NCBI GenBank assembly: GCA_049840435.1
Contig: JASGKY010000044.1
Location: forward strand, 193,834 to 257,833
Direction of reading: 5' to 3'
Source: JADLHS01 sp049840435
GTDB taxonomy: Bacteria; Verrucomicrobiota; Verrucomicrobiia; Limisphaerales; JADLHS01
DNA length: 64,000 nucleotides
Numbering within the stretch: the stretch's first letter is position 1; every line of letters starts with the position of its first letter. Both the position numbers and the translations under genes were made by a program. This document shows, one piece after another, positions 8,262-18,500 of this stretch. The notes under the pieces are model-generated. The model was given only the letters and a program-made list of their open reading frames with translations, did not search any database and had not been told where the DNA came from.

Positions 8262-8756
8262 ATGAAACGTCCGTTGCTTATCGTATTGCTGGCGTTGGTT
8301 GTCGGAGCGGCACTGCTCGCTGCATCCTATCAACTAGCCGCCCGCCTGTGTGCCAAGCAAATGGCCACCAACGCCGACGACCTCGCCTGGCTGCGACAGG
8401 AGTTTCACCTCAACGAGGCGGAACTGGCCCGCGTGCGGACGTTGCACGACGGTTATCTCCCTCAGTGCGCGGAGATGTGCAAAGCGATTGCCGCGAAGAA
8501 ACGCGAGTTGGAAACAGCCTTGGCAGGTGCAACCAATGTCACCGCCACTGCAGAGGAAAGATTGGCGGAATTGGGCACGCTACGCACGCGCTGCCAGACC
8601 CAGATGTTGCGGCACTTCGTCGAGGTCAGTCAGGCGATGCCGCCGGAACAAGGGCAGCGGTATCTCGCTGAGATGCAGCGGATCACCCTCGGTTTTCACG
8701 AACGGATCGAACAATCCATGTCGCAGCCTCCGACGCATGAGCATGGACATCACTGA
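8262..8756 (+). CDS. CnrX-like periplasmic heavy-metal sensor
   Basis: A 164-residue protein with an N-terminal membrane anchor (MKRPLLIVLLALVVGAALLA) and a periplasmic all-helical domain with the Spy/CpxP/CnrX layout: DLAWLRQEFHLNEAELARVRTLHDGYLPQCAEMCKAI, then an LGTLRTRCQTQMLRHFVEVSQAM helix and MPPEQGQRYL. The tail HEHGHH adds possible metal ligands. In CnrX, binding of Ni or Co to the periplasmic domain releases the sigma factor from CnrY; the same logic is likely here. The metal cannot be told from sequence. The last 20 bp overlap the sigma-factor gene. Confidence 0.8.
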   Translation: MKRPLLIVLLALVVGAALLAASYQLAARLCAKQMATNADDLAWLRQEFHLNEAELARVRTLHDGYLPQCAEMCKAIAAKKRELETALAGATNVTATAEERLAELGTLRTRCQTQMLRHFVEVSQAMPPEQGQRYLAEMQRITLGFHERIEQSMSQPPTHEHGHH

Positions 8757-9324
8757 CACCGACGCGCTGGATCGGGCGGACATGGCGCGTTTGGCCGCAG
8801 GACACGACGCGGCGCTCAATGACTTGATGGAGCGCCACGCGGCGGCGGTGTTTCGTTTCCTCTGCCGGATGTTAAACCACGAGGATGATGCGAATGATCT
8901 GGCACAGGAGACGTTTGTCCGCGTGTTCCAAGCGCGCACCTCGTTTGATGTGAACAGGAAATTTTCCACGTGGCTGTTCACCATCGCGGCGAATCTGGCG
9001 CGCAATCAAATCCGCTGGCGCACGCGGCATCCGAACGTTTCGCTGGAAGCAGAAGTCGCCGAGCAATCACTCGCGGACAAACTCGCGGCAACCTCACCTA
9101 CCCCCAAAGAAGAAACTCTCGCCATAGAGCGTGCGGCTGCCGTGCGATCGGCGGTGAATGAATTGCCAGAAGACATGCGGGCTGCCATCGTTCTCTGCGA
9201 ATGGGAGGAGCGCAGCATGGCGGAAGCGGCGGCAATTTTGGAGGCCTCACCAAAGGCCATCGAGTCGCGCCTCTATCGCGCGCGGCAACTCCTGCGGGAG
9301 CAATTGAAGGGTTGGCTCGCCTGA
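8737..9324 (+). CDS. CnrH-like ECF sigma factor
   Basis: A 195-residue ECF sigma factor. Region 2 includes AAVFRFLCRMLNHEDDANDLAQETFVRVFQA and KFSTWLFTIAANLARNQIRWR. Region 4 includes LPEDMRAAIVLCEWEERSMAEAAAILEASPKAIESRLYRARQ, separated by a linker of about 45 residues. Start at ATG 8737 or 8743. It overlaps the sensor gene, so translation is coupled. Unlike the first sigma factor in the window it has no Cys-rich tail, which fits control by the separate anti-sigma and sensor proteins upstream. The stop is 4 bp from the converging thiD stop. Confidence 0.88.
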   Translation: MSMDITDTDALDRADMARLAAGHDAALNDLMERHAAAVFRFLCRMLNHEDDANDLAQETFVRVFQARTSFDVNRKFSTWLFTIAANLARNQIRWRTRHPNVSLEAEVAEQSLADKLAATSPTPKEETLAIERAAAVRSAVNELPEDMRAAIVLCEWEERSMAEAAAILEASPKAIESRLYRARQLLREQLKGWLA

Positions 9325-9328
9325 AACC

Positions 9329-10123
9329 TCAGCACCGCTGCTGGTTCAACGAGGGATGCTTGCCAGCCAAATAACTGTTGGCGATGGCGCGCGTGATAAA
9401 TTTCTTCGCCGCCGCGACCGCCTGCGGAAGTTTTTCCCCGCGCGCCAGGTTTGCCGCGATGGCAGCGGAGTAGGAGCAACCCGTGCCGTGGGTGGAAATG
9501 CCATTCACGCGGCGGGCTTTCAAGGCGGTGAATTGTTTTCCATCAAAAAGAACGTCCACGGCTTCCGCGCCCAGTTTCAAGTGGCCGCCTTTCACCAATG
9601 CGGCACAGCCATAAGTGGCGTGCAATTGTTCTGCCGCATCGAGCAGATCTTCCAGCGAGCACAACTTTCGTCCGACGAGCAGCTGTGCTTCATCAAGATT
9701 GGGTGTGACTAGGGTCGCCAACGGGAGCAAACGCTCCTTCAACGCGCAGATGGCTGATGGTTTGAGTAACACTGCGCCGCTAGTCGCAACCATGACCGGA
9801 TCAACCACGAGAGGCGGGCGCTTTCCGTTCGCAAAAAAATCCGCTACTGCGTTGATGATATTGGAGGAAAACAACATCCCAGTCTTCACAGCGCGGGGTG
9901 ACAATTCGGCAAACACGGCTTCGATTTGCTTCCGCACGATGCCGACGCGGATTGGTTGAATGCCGGTAACCGCTTTTGGGTTCTGTGCCGTGATGCAGGT
10001 GATGGCGGTCGTGCCATGGCAGCCGAGGGCGGTGAACGTTTTCAAGTCGGCTTGGATGCCGGCCCCGCCGCCGCTGTCCGAACCGGCGATGGTGAGGGCG
10101 CTGGGCCAGGTGATGCGTTTCAT
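9329..10123 (-). CDS. thiD: hydroxymethylpyrimidine/phosphomethylpyrimidine kinase
   Basis: Phosphorylates HMP and then HMP-P to HMP-PP in thiamine synthesis, in the cytosol. The 264-residue length and motifs fit ThiD: ALTIAGSDSGGGAGIQADLKTF at the N-terminus, VVDPVMVATSGAVLL, TPNLDEAQLL, ALVKGGH, and the C-terminal ribokinase-fold signature STHGTGCSYSAAIAANLA with its catalytic Asp position occupied by GTGC context. Start at 10123. The upstream pseudopilin-like gene on the same strand ends 20 bp away. I see no TPP riboswitch in that gap. Confidence 0.93.
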   Translation of the reverse strand: MKRITWPSALTIAGSDSGGGAGIQADLKTFTALGCHGTTAITCITAQNPKAVTGIQPIRVGIVRKQIEAVFAELSPRAVKTGMLFSSNIINAVADFFANGKRPPLVVDPVMVATSGAVLLKPSAICALKERLLPLATLVTPNLDEAQLLVGRKLCSLEDLLDAAEQLHATYGCAALVKGGHLKLGAEAVDVLFDGKQFTALKARRVNGISTHGTGCSYSAAIAANLARGEKLPQAVAAAKKFITRAIANSYLAGKHPSLNQQRC

Positions 10124-10142
10124 TAAATGGTTATGGGCAATC

Positions 10143-11006
10143 TCAGGGGGCTGGCGGTTCGGGGCTCGCATGCTCCTTGAGCCACACAAAATCCGGGTTG
10201 TTGCCAGAAACCGAGAGGAAATGCGCACCGTCACCGCCACTTCCTCCGTCTTTTGCTGCCTCGATGGTGGCGCTATCGCGCCAACGTTTGGCCTCAACAT
10301 GTCCGTCAGCGAAAGCCAGCGTCCCGCTGTTGTTGTGTTCAACGCTTGGGCGGTGGTAAAAATAAGTGCCGCCGTACAGGCCAAAAGCCGGCTGGCAGAC
10401 ATTCAACGGCGCCCCATCGATAAAGGTGAAGTACTGACTGGCATTGTATCGTGCCAAGTCGGACTGCTTGCGGAACGTTACGCGGCTACTGGAAAAAACA
10501 TCGTTCTCCGGAGTCTGCCAGTTGAAGAAGCAGTTGAGTGCGTAGCTGCGCATTTTTCGATACGGGACATTCGCCCAAGTAGGCTCCTGGCGGTCACTGG
10601 GGCATTTATAGACGTCGGGATTCTTTAGATAGTCGGCGAACAGGGCGTATTTCGAATCCAATAAGTAGTTCCGGTTGGTGAAATAGGATGGGTATAGGTG
10701 CTCGCCGCCGATCACCCATAGTTTGGTGTTGGGCGTGGCGGTGAAGATGAAGCCATTGGGTGCGAGTTGCCCAGAATTGTCATCGGAGTACAGTTGGTAA
10801 GTGATGGCCAATTGTCGCAGATTGCCCAAGCACTGCGCTTGATATGCTTTCGCCTTGGCCTTGCTTAAGGATGGTAATAGCAATGCCGCCAGAATCGCGA
10901 TGATGGCGATGACCACCAGAAGTTCAATCAAGGAGAAACCCGTCCTGCCGTAGAACAAGCCGGGCGGTTCGCGTCGCTGCTGGATTGCATTGATGGCCGG
11001 ATGCAC
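10143..11006 (-). CDS. prepilin-like (type II secretion pseudopilin family) protein
   Basis: A 287-residue protein with a type IV prepilin/pseudopilin N-terminus: a short basic leader, then GFSLIELLVVIAIIAILAALLLP, with cleavage expected after the Gly and Glu at position +5. The body carries the DUF1559-like layout common in Planctomycetes and Verrucomicrobia. It ends with a block NSGTLAFADGHVEAKRW that matches the H-X9-DG motif. These proteins occur in many paralogues whose precise role is unknown. The start may be the ATG at 11006; the leader is long but plausible. Confidence 0.85.
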   Translation of the reverse strand: MHPAINAIQQRREPPGLFYGRTGFSLIELLVVIAIIAILAALLLPSLSKAKAKAYQAQCLGNLRQLAITYQLYSDDNSGQLAPNGFIFTATPNTKLWVIGGEHLYPSYFTNRNYLLDSKYALFADYLKNPDVYKCPSDRQEPTWANVPYRKMRSYALNCFFNWQTPENDVFSSSRVTFRKQSDLARYNASQYFTFIDGAPLNVCQPAFGLYGGTYFYHRPSVEHNNSGTLAFADGHVEAKRWRDSATIEAAKDGGSGGDGAHFLSVSGNNPDFVWLKEHASPEPPAP

Positions 11007-11089
11007 TGCCTTGATGTAACACTTCTCTTGGCGATTGGCAAAAGCGATTGGATTCCAATTCTGTGGCTCGTCACCGGCCCAAACTTGCC

Positions 11090-12055
11090 ATGCCGGATTT
11101 CCTGTCCAATACTCACGGCGTGAACGATCCGGTCACAAAACTGACGAATGAGCTGATCGCCTCCTATGCCCAGCTCGGCGGCATCAACCATCTTGATGGG
11201 AAAAATCTGCCTTCCAAGCAGGCCATCACCTCTATCACATGCGATCTGTTGCGGTTGTTGTTTCCAGGATTCTTCGACGAAAAACTCGTTCACTCGTCCG
11301 AGATCAAGGTGGAGACAGCGGCGTTGCTTGATTCGGTGCTCGGCAATCTTGAAGACGAAATTCGTAAAAGCCTTGAATACAATCCGCCTGCCGACCTCGA
11401 TAAAAAAGATATCCCCACCGCGGCTCGCCGCATCACGCTGGAATTTCTAGGTTGCTTGCCGTGCATTCGCGAATTGTTGCAGACGGATACTGAAGCCGCG
11501 TTCCGTGGCGACCCGGCCGCGTTCAGCAAGGAGGAGATCATCGTGGCGTATCCCTTCATCGAGGCGATTTCGGTGCAGCGGCTGGCACATCAGCTCTATT
11601 TGAAGAATGTCCCCCTCATTCCGCGCATCATGAGTGAATGGGCGCACGCGCGGACCGGTATGGATCTGCATCCAGGCGCTACGATCGGCTCGCACTTCTT
11701 CATTGATCATGGCACGGGCACGGTTGTCGGTGAAACCGCTGTGATCGGGAATCACGTGAAGATGTATCATGGCGTTACGCTGGGCGCGCGGAGCACGTCG
11801 GGTGGTCAACAATTGCGCGGCAAACGCCGGCATCCGACCATTGAGGATCGGGTCACGATCTATCCTGGTGCGACCATTTTGGGCGGTGAAACCGTGATTG
11901 GCGCCGGCAGCACCATCGGCGGCAACGTGTTCATCATGGACAGCGTTGCGCCCAACTCGCTCGTCATCTACGACGGCCTCGACATGCGTGTGTTGAGCAA
12001 AGAAGACAAGAAAACTTCCCCGGAGCAAAAGGTGGCGTTGGACTTTCAGATCTGA
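11090..12055 (+). CDS. cysE: serine O-acetyltransferase (EpsC/CysE type)
   Basis: Transfers acetyl from acetyl-CoA to L-serine, the first step of cysteine synthesis. An N-terminal helical domain (about residues 1-185, with FPGFFDEKLV and VAYPFIEAISVQRLAHQLYL) precedes a left-handed beta-helix: GMDLHPGATIGSHFFIDHGTG, then VVGETAVIGNHVKMYHGVTLGA. The active-site residues of the family (DH in FIDHGTG, H in MYHGVTLG) are present. The length of about 320 residues matches EpsC-like plant and Verrucomicrobial forms. I prefer the ATG at 11090; a TTG at 11048 is in frame. Confidence 0.93.
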   Translation: MPDFLSNTHGVNDPVTKLTNELIASYAQLGGINHLDGKNLPSKQAITSITCDLLRLLFPGFFDEKLVHSSEIKVETAALLDSVLGNLEDEIRKSLEYNPPADLDKKDIPTAARRITLEFLGCLPCIRELLQTDTEAAFRGDPAAFSKEEIIVAYPFIEAISVQRLAHQLYLKNVPLIPRIMSEWAHARTGMDLHPGATIGSHFFIDHGTGTVVGETAVIGNHVKMYHGVTLGARSTSGGQQLRGKRRHPTIEDRVTIYPGATILGGETVIGAGSTIGGNVFIMDSVAPNSLVIYDGLDMRVLSKEDKKTSPEQKVALDFQI

Positions 12056-12069
12056 CGCGAAGCGGGCGG

Positions 12070-12666
12070 CTACTTATTGCGTTGCTGCCAGAGCTGGACG
12101 AAGGCATGGTGAAATTCGGCGGACGAGTTCAGGTTGCGAAAGACTTGATTCTGCGCGTTCCAGGTGAACTGCCGGTTGTTCTTCTGGTTCTGCAGATCAA
12201 CAAACGCCACCTTGCTGATGGAGAAGTTGGCCACTTCGATGCCTTTGAAATCAATCATCTCGGACGTTTTGGCCGGCTTCGGCGCAGCGGCGAATTTTAG
12301 AATGTTGGTTTCCCCACGATCGTTTCGCACCACGGCCAACTCGGTGATGTTCAGTTTAAGCAGCTTCAATTTTAGTTCGCGATGCGCCAACGCCTCCCGG
12401 TCATACTCGACGCGCATTTCCCGGACATTCAGAAATGGCACGCCGCCGAAATCCGCCGGGTTCGCCAAGGTCAAGTTCTCGACAGTCGCTACAGGCGAGA
12501 GGACGCTGAGGGACAGTTTCCCGATCTTCACGTCCATGCCGGTCTGGGCGCGGAGTTGTTGCTCCACGGCCGCCTTGGCGATGGCATCCTTGGAGAGGAG
12601 GAAGCCTGCAACCAGCGCCGCGATCACGGCGACCAGGATGAATAGCCATTTGAGCACACGCATCAT
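12070..12666 (-). CDS. AsmA-like membrane-anchored protein
   Basis: A 198-residue protein with an N-terminal signal anchor (MMRVLKWLFILVAVIAALVAGFLL) and a periplasmic part. The latter starts with the AsmA-type pattern: a helix AIAKAAVEQQLRAQTGMDVKIGKLSLSVLSPVATVENLTLANP, then strands listing FLNVREMRVEYDREAL. AsmA-family proteins are linked to envelope lipid transport or assembly; this one is short. It converges with the serine acetyltransferase and is divergent from the response regulator. Confidence 0.78.
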   Translation of the reverse strand: MMRVLKWLFILVAVIAALVAGFLLSKDAIAKAAVEQQLRAQTGMDVKIGKLSLSVLSPVATVENLTLANPADFGGVPFLNVREMRVEYDREALAHRELKLKLLKLNITELAVVRNDRGETNILKFAAAPKPAKTSEMIDFKGIEVANFSISKVAFVDLQNQKNNRQFTWNAQNQVFRNLNSSAEFHHAFVQLWQQRNK

Positions 12667-12765
12667 GACGGGAGTATGCGAACGTCCCCGTAGCGGCTCA
12701 ATGCTGAATCCCAAGCGCTCAGCGCTCGCTTGATACGCGAGGGCGGAACCCGTTACAGTCGCCGT

Positions 12766-14157
12766 GTGCCTTCTGACAGCCGCAAGTTCGCCAAGTTGCC
12801 CCGCATCCTGATTGTGGATGACGACGCGGGGCAGCGCAGTTTGCTCAATTCCTTCCTCAAATCTCAAGGCTTCGACACGGTGACGGCGGATTCCGGCGAG
12901 CGTGCATTGGAAACGCTGCGTGAGGGCGAGTTCAACATGATGATCTCGGACGTGCGGATGCCGGGTATCTCGGGCTTGGAAACGTTGCGCCGGGCGCGGG
13001 GGATGAACGCGACGTTGCCGGTGTTGCTGGTTACGGCGTATACGGACATCCGCGATGCGGTGGGAGCCATGCGGGATGGCGCCGTCAATTATCTCGCCAA
13101 GCCCATTGACCTGGATGAATTGCTCCTCACAATCCAGAAGGCGACGGGCATGGCGAAGGCGGCGTTGCAAAAAACCGAGCTTCCGCAAGCGTTGCCCGCC
13201 AACGTCATTGCGCAAAGTCCATTGATGCAGGCGGTGTTTCATGATGCGGCGCTGGTCGGCACCCTCGGAAAGTCGGGTGTTGCTCTCGGGCGAAAGCGGC
13301 GTGGGTAAGGAAGTATTGGCCGACGTCATTCACGCGTGGAGCACTCGGGCGAGTGGGCCGCTGGTGAAGGTCAATTGCGCGGCGATTCCGGAGAATCTGT
13401 TGGAGTCGGAACTGTTCGGGCACGAGAAGGGGTCGTTCACGAGTGCGGTAGCGCAACGCATCGGTCGCTTCGAGGAGGCGAACAACGGTACATCTTCCTG
13501 GATGAGATCGGCGACATGTCTGCCCCGTTGCAGGCGAAACTGCTGCGAGTAACGCAGAATGGCTGCTTCAATCGCGTCGGCTCCAATCGTGAGTTACAGA
13601 CCAACGCGCGCATTCTGGCGGCGACCAATAAGAATCTCGAAGAGCGCGTGAAGGCGGGGACGTTCCGCGAGGATTTGTTCTATCGCCTAAATGTGGTGGA
13701 GTTGAATATTCCGCCGTTGCGCGAACGTTCGGAAGATATTTTGCCGCTGGCGGCGCATTTCATTGCTGAATTCACGCAGGGCAAGGCGCGGTTCTCATCG
13801 GCGCTAACGGAGGGGTTGGCGCGTTATGCGTGGCCGGGGAATGTGCGCGAGTTGCGGAATGCGATGGAGCGGGCGGCGTTGTTGTCGCGCGGGGAAATGA
13901 TTTTGCCGGAGCATCTGCCGGCTCGGGTGCGTTCCGCGGTCGAACAGGCGACGCCAGCGGCTGTGCCAGATGCCCAACGGCTGGAGGAGATCGAGCGTCA
14001 TGCCATCCTGCAGGCGTTGCGAGAGCACCAGGACAATCGCACCGAGACGGCAAAGGCGCTGGGCATCAGCCGACGGGCATTGATCTACAAACTCCAGCGA
14101 TTTCGCGAGCAGGGGTTTGAAGTATATGAGGCGGGTTTGGGAGAGCGGGTTGGGTAA
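12766..14157 (+). CDS. NtrC-family sigma-54 response regulator, broken by two frameshifts
   Basis: Domains in order: a receiver (ILIVDDDAGQRS, phospho-acceptor Asp in MMISDVRMPG, Lys in YLAKPID); an AAA+ domain (Walker A SGESGVGKE, Walker B YIFLDEIGDM, sensor region FREDLFYRLNVVELNIPPLRER, WPGNVRELRNAMERA); and a Fis-type helix-turn-helix (NRTETAKALGISRRALIYKL). The sigma-54 contact loop reads GSFTSA in place of the canonical GAFTGA. Reading needs removal of one base near 13262 (a CCC run) and addition of one near 13491 to restore GTIFLDE. Both look like consensus errors. No histidine kinase is adjacent. A GTG at 12766 is the preferred start. Confidence 0.82.
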
Positions 14158-14195
14158 TCAGTGTGTTTATGTGCAGATTTAGCCTAAGAAACAAT

Positions 14196-15382
14196 ATGTC
14201 AGTCGGGCTTGTGGGCTTAAACCTCCCCAGCAATTCGTTCATTCGTTGGCTGTTGATATTGCTTACCTTGTTGATAGGGGCAACCGCGTGGGCTGCAGAT
14301 TTTTGCTTTGTCTGTGAGAGGCCGGCTCGTTGGAGTGTGGTTCTCACCTTAGATAAGGTCAGCAATGTGCGGCGCACATTGTGTGATGAGTGTGCCGAGC
14401 GTGCAGATCGGTGTTATCTCTGTGGTCTCCCTGCTGTGAAGGATTTCACCTCCCTGCCGGACGGCCGGATGCTTTGCAAGCGTGATGTGAAGTCGGTGGT
14501 CTTAAACGAACAGGAGGCGACCGGGATTTGCGCGCGGGTGAAAGAAGATTTGAGCCGCCTGTTTTCCAGGTTCATTACTCTCCCCGACACCAATGTAACG
14601 CTTCAACTCATGGACCGCGTGACCCTGCAGGAGATATACCGGGTCATTGGTAATGATTATACGTGTCCGGATACAATGGGATGCACTGCAACCAAGACAA
14701 ATGACGGCCAACGCGTTTACGAAATCAGTATTCTTTCGGGCCAGCCGAAGGAAGAACTGATGACAACCTGTGTGCATGAATTTGCCCACACTTGGATCAA
14801 ATTCGAAAACGTGCCGCCAGCCAGACGGAAAACTTTAGGCAAAGACGCGGCTGAGGAGTTTCTGTGAATTGCTTTCCTATCTTTTTGCAGAGCAGCAAGG
14901 GTTGGCGACGGGTAAATCCAACATCCTGGCTCAATGCTTACACCCGCGGGCAAATTCATCTCTTCATTGCTGCCCACCATCGTTACGGACTGATGGACAT
15001 CGTTGATTGGATGATATCGGGTGATGATCCGCTCTTGTTGGAGTCTGATTTAGCACGTATTCGCCGTCTGGTTGCGCCTTCGCCGGTTGCGAATCTGGTG
15101 GCGAAAGCTACCAACTCGGTTGTTGAACCGCGGACCAATGCCCCGGCGGTCACCACGCCGCCAACACTTCCTTCCCGACTTGTGCTCCAAGGGATCACTT
15201 GGTCCAACACCCGGCCATTGGCAACCATCAATGGCAGGAACTTTGGCGTCAATGACGAGGCCAAGATTTCGCTCTCGGACGGCACGGTCACGGTACGGTG
15301 TGTCGAAATTCAGCCCCGGGCGGTGGTGCTCCAAACCAATGGGATAGTTACGCCACTGCGTCTTGAGCTGAAATTGGAATAA
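14196..15382 (+). CDS. secreted DA1-like zinc metallopeptidase with LIM-like Cys motifs, frameshifted
   Basis: A signal peptide (about SFIRWLLILLTLLIGATAWAA) is followed by a Cys-rich zinc-binding segment with CFVCERPA, LCDECAERADRCYLCGLP and MLCKRD, like a degenerate LIM domain. The metallopeptidase motif HEFAHTWIKF follows, with EEF after it. This is the arrangement of the DA1-like peptidase family, where a second Glu downstream completes the zinc site. The frame breaks near 14862 (TTT run) and again near 14935. It then resumes with NAYTRGQIHLFIAAHHRYGL, a normal family continuation, and a C-terminal segment of unknown fold. Start uncertain (14169 is also possible). Confidence 0.68.
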
Positions 15383-15529
15383 TTTGAGGCCCACGCTGGC
15401 GATATTAGGTGATGGTGTGGACAAATTTTTTCTTGGACTGTCTCAGGATTGGTCGTCAATAGCCGGGGAGCGGCGCTTTTTCTGCAAACTTTAGCTTTGG
15501 CCCGTAAGAAACAGCAGTACTAATCGGGC

Positions 15530-15545
15530 TGGCACCCAAAACGCT
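15530..15545 (+). promoter_or_regulatory. candidate sigma-54 -24/-12 element upstream of the giant secreted protein
   Basis: tGGcac at 15530-15535 and aCGCt at 15541-15545. The GG and GC dinucleotides are separated by exactly 10 bases, as in -24/-12 promoters, but the -12 block is a poor match apart from the GC. The ATG proposed for the gene lies about 50 bp downstream. Confidence 0.3.
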
Positions 15546-15596
15546 GAAGGTGCGGCGGCAAACACAGTCACGACACGGTGTCGTGCTTTATTCCCA

Positions 15597-18500
15597 ATGA
15601 AAATGAAACGGGTCTTTCAATCTGGGCGGGTCTTGTTGTTTTGAGAGCCTTGCGTTATTCAACGCAAACCTATTCAGCCAATCCTTTACGCTTACCGGAA
15701 CCAATCAGCCCGGAGCCGCACAGGATTTCGTCTTCAGCCTCGGCAGCGGCACGACCAATTTCACGGTCAATATCGCGGGCAATGCCACCGCCTATTCCCA
15801 TTTGCTGCTTCGAGCAGGCTTGCCGCCGAGTGATGTGGCGTATGATTTCATCGCTAGTCAAAACGGCAGTGCCAACGGCATCAATCTGGAAGCCCCAGAG
15901 TTCAAGCTGACCAACTACGTATTGCGGGTGCGCACCCCGGCGAGTTCGGCGGCCCACAGCTTTACAGTGACGATTGTCACCAATACTGCCGCGATCAGAA
16001 CCCTTGCAACGCCCGCAACGAAATCCTTGGTCTCGACCAATCAAGGCACGCTGGCCACTTCGAGCTGGCATTATTATCGCGTGGAAATTCCGACGAATAC
16101 GCCGGGCTGGCGGGTCCTGCTGACTTCAACCAACAACAGTCCGGATCTTTATATTCAGCGCGACGGGCCACCCACTACGACTTCATTCTTGAAGCGCAGC
16201 CAGGCGGGAACGATTGATGACATTGCTTTTGCAACCAGTGAACTGACGCCAGGGGCATACTATATCGGTGTGTTTCAAAGTGCCGGGACGGGGGCTTACA
16301 CATTGCGAACCGAGCAGATTCAATTCACGATTATCAACTGGGATGCCGGCACAACGCATCTGGGAACCAAGTTTATACCCACGGCAATACGAATGGTGGC
16401 GATTATTTTTTCAAGATCACCACGCAGAACACGGCCCTAGGGGCTTGGCGCACCGCGCTCAATGTAATAGCTGGCGAAGCCCATGTTTACCTGGCCAAAG
16501 CTTCCCGCCACGCTTAGTAGCAATCAATTCAAATCCGAACGTGTCGGGTCGGACGGATTTGTTGTGGGCAGTGCTGCTTTCAGTGCGGGGGAGGAGTGGT
16601 ATTACCTCGTTCACGCCGAAGTTGGCGCCCAGTGGAATCTGGTTTCGGGCGAACCATACGTCACCGACTTGGGCGTGGTGGCTACCAACGGTGCCAGCAG
16701 CAGCGGGGATCTGACCATGGGGGCTGAAGGCATGCGTTTCTTTCAAACCACAATGCCTGCCAATGCAGCCGCTTGGCGGCTATGGTTGAACGGGCTCACC
16801 AACACCGTTCTCGTAAAAAAGGCCGGTGTCCCGTTGACGGGCAACACCGACCTTTCCCAGTCCAAGCAGATGTTGGTTGTGCCCAGCTATCTTGTGGGCG
16901 GGCAGCTTTACTTTGTGGGCGTGAATGGTGCGCCAGGAACAACTATCAATCTGGATTCGCGCCTGCAGTTGTTCACTGATATTCCCTTCACCGCTAGCAC
17001 CAATGTTACCGTGACGGGCTACGGCTACACTACCTTCCGGGTGCAAGTCCCCTCGGATCAATTGGGCTGGCAAATGAGTGTCGTGGTCAGCAATGGCAAT
17101 CCGAATTTGGCCGTGCGGCGCGATTTCGTTCCCAATGAAAACAACAACGACGCCTATTCTGAAGTTGCTGGCACGGTAACCGACAGCATCACCTTGGTTC
17201 CACCGACACTCAGCGACGGTACCTTTTTATCACGGTTTACAGTACCAATACCTTCTCGTGTCAGTTGCTCAGTGGCACTCCTGAGTTCACCGAGATTGAT
17301 TTCAACAGTGCCACTGTCAACACCGACACTAACCGGGTTGGTTGGCGTTTCTTCAAGTTGTCGAACATCAGCCAGCAATTGGGGGCTTTGGGCTGGGACT
17401 TATTTGTCACCAACTTCGCCCCTGGCACACGGCTCGCGTTACGCCGCAATGCTGCGCCGGGCATCTGGAATTATCGCAATCCCAATGCCGGCACCGCTGG
17501 TAGCTACGATGTTCTGAGTACGGCGGAGTTTCTTCAGCGCCCCGGGCATCAAGCAGATGTCTGGTATGTGGGCGTGTTTACCACGAACAATCCCTTGGGG
17601 GCATTCACGCTGGTGAGCCGGCCGTTATTGCCGGAGACGTTAGGGTTTGATGCTGGCGTGGCAACTCGCGTTGCGATTCCGCCGGGCAAGTGGCAGTTCT
17701 TCCGCGTGGACGTGCCCACAAATATTTTGGGCTGGGATCTTCGCCTGACCAATGTGTTATCAGGCCAGCCCCAGATTGTGGTTCGCCGCGAATTGCTGCC
17801 GGTCTCTTTGGTCAACATCGGCTTCTCGCTACCGATCACTGTGACCAGCTGGTCTCCAGGAAACCAATGGGCGGCTGGCGCCGATTGGACTGCCCGCAGC
17901 TTCTCGCCCAATGGCACGACGAACGAAACCGGGCGCGTTTTGACGATGGGTTACAACCGTCCGTTGGAGGCCGCGACGTATTACATCGGGGTGATCAATC
18001 CAACCGCGAATACCAATGAGATGAGTTATACACTACTCAGTCGTGGAATTGGCCCTGATCAGGCGATTCCTGTTCAAGACTTGGATTACCTTGGGGGGAA
18101 ACCGCACCAATAGTGCCTTGGCCCCGCGCGATATTGCCCTCTACCGGGTTGTGATTGAGACCAACACGCCGAGTTGGAAGGTGCGCCTGGCTTTGAATGC
18201 TGGCGATGCCGTGCTTGCCATTGCCAAGGATCGGTACCCCAACATCTCTGCGACATTGACCGGCAGCGTGACGAACCTCCTGTCGGCTGGAAAACGAATG
18301 CAGCGAACCGGCAATGAACATTTCCTTCAGTTACCCGGGGCGGCAGCAGGGGCGCTTGTGCCTGGAAATTACTATTTGCTCGTGGCTAGTGAAGGAGTCG
18401 TCGGCAGTGACACGACCCGTATCGGCACTGGGAATGCGAGCTATGTTCTCCAAAGCGTTGGCGCGTTGCCCGAAATTGATTTGGGATTGTTGAGGACGAA

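Noticed and set aside
10124..10142. TPP riboswitch before thiD.
   Set aside because: The gap to the upstream gene is only 19 bp, too short for a THI element.
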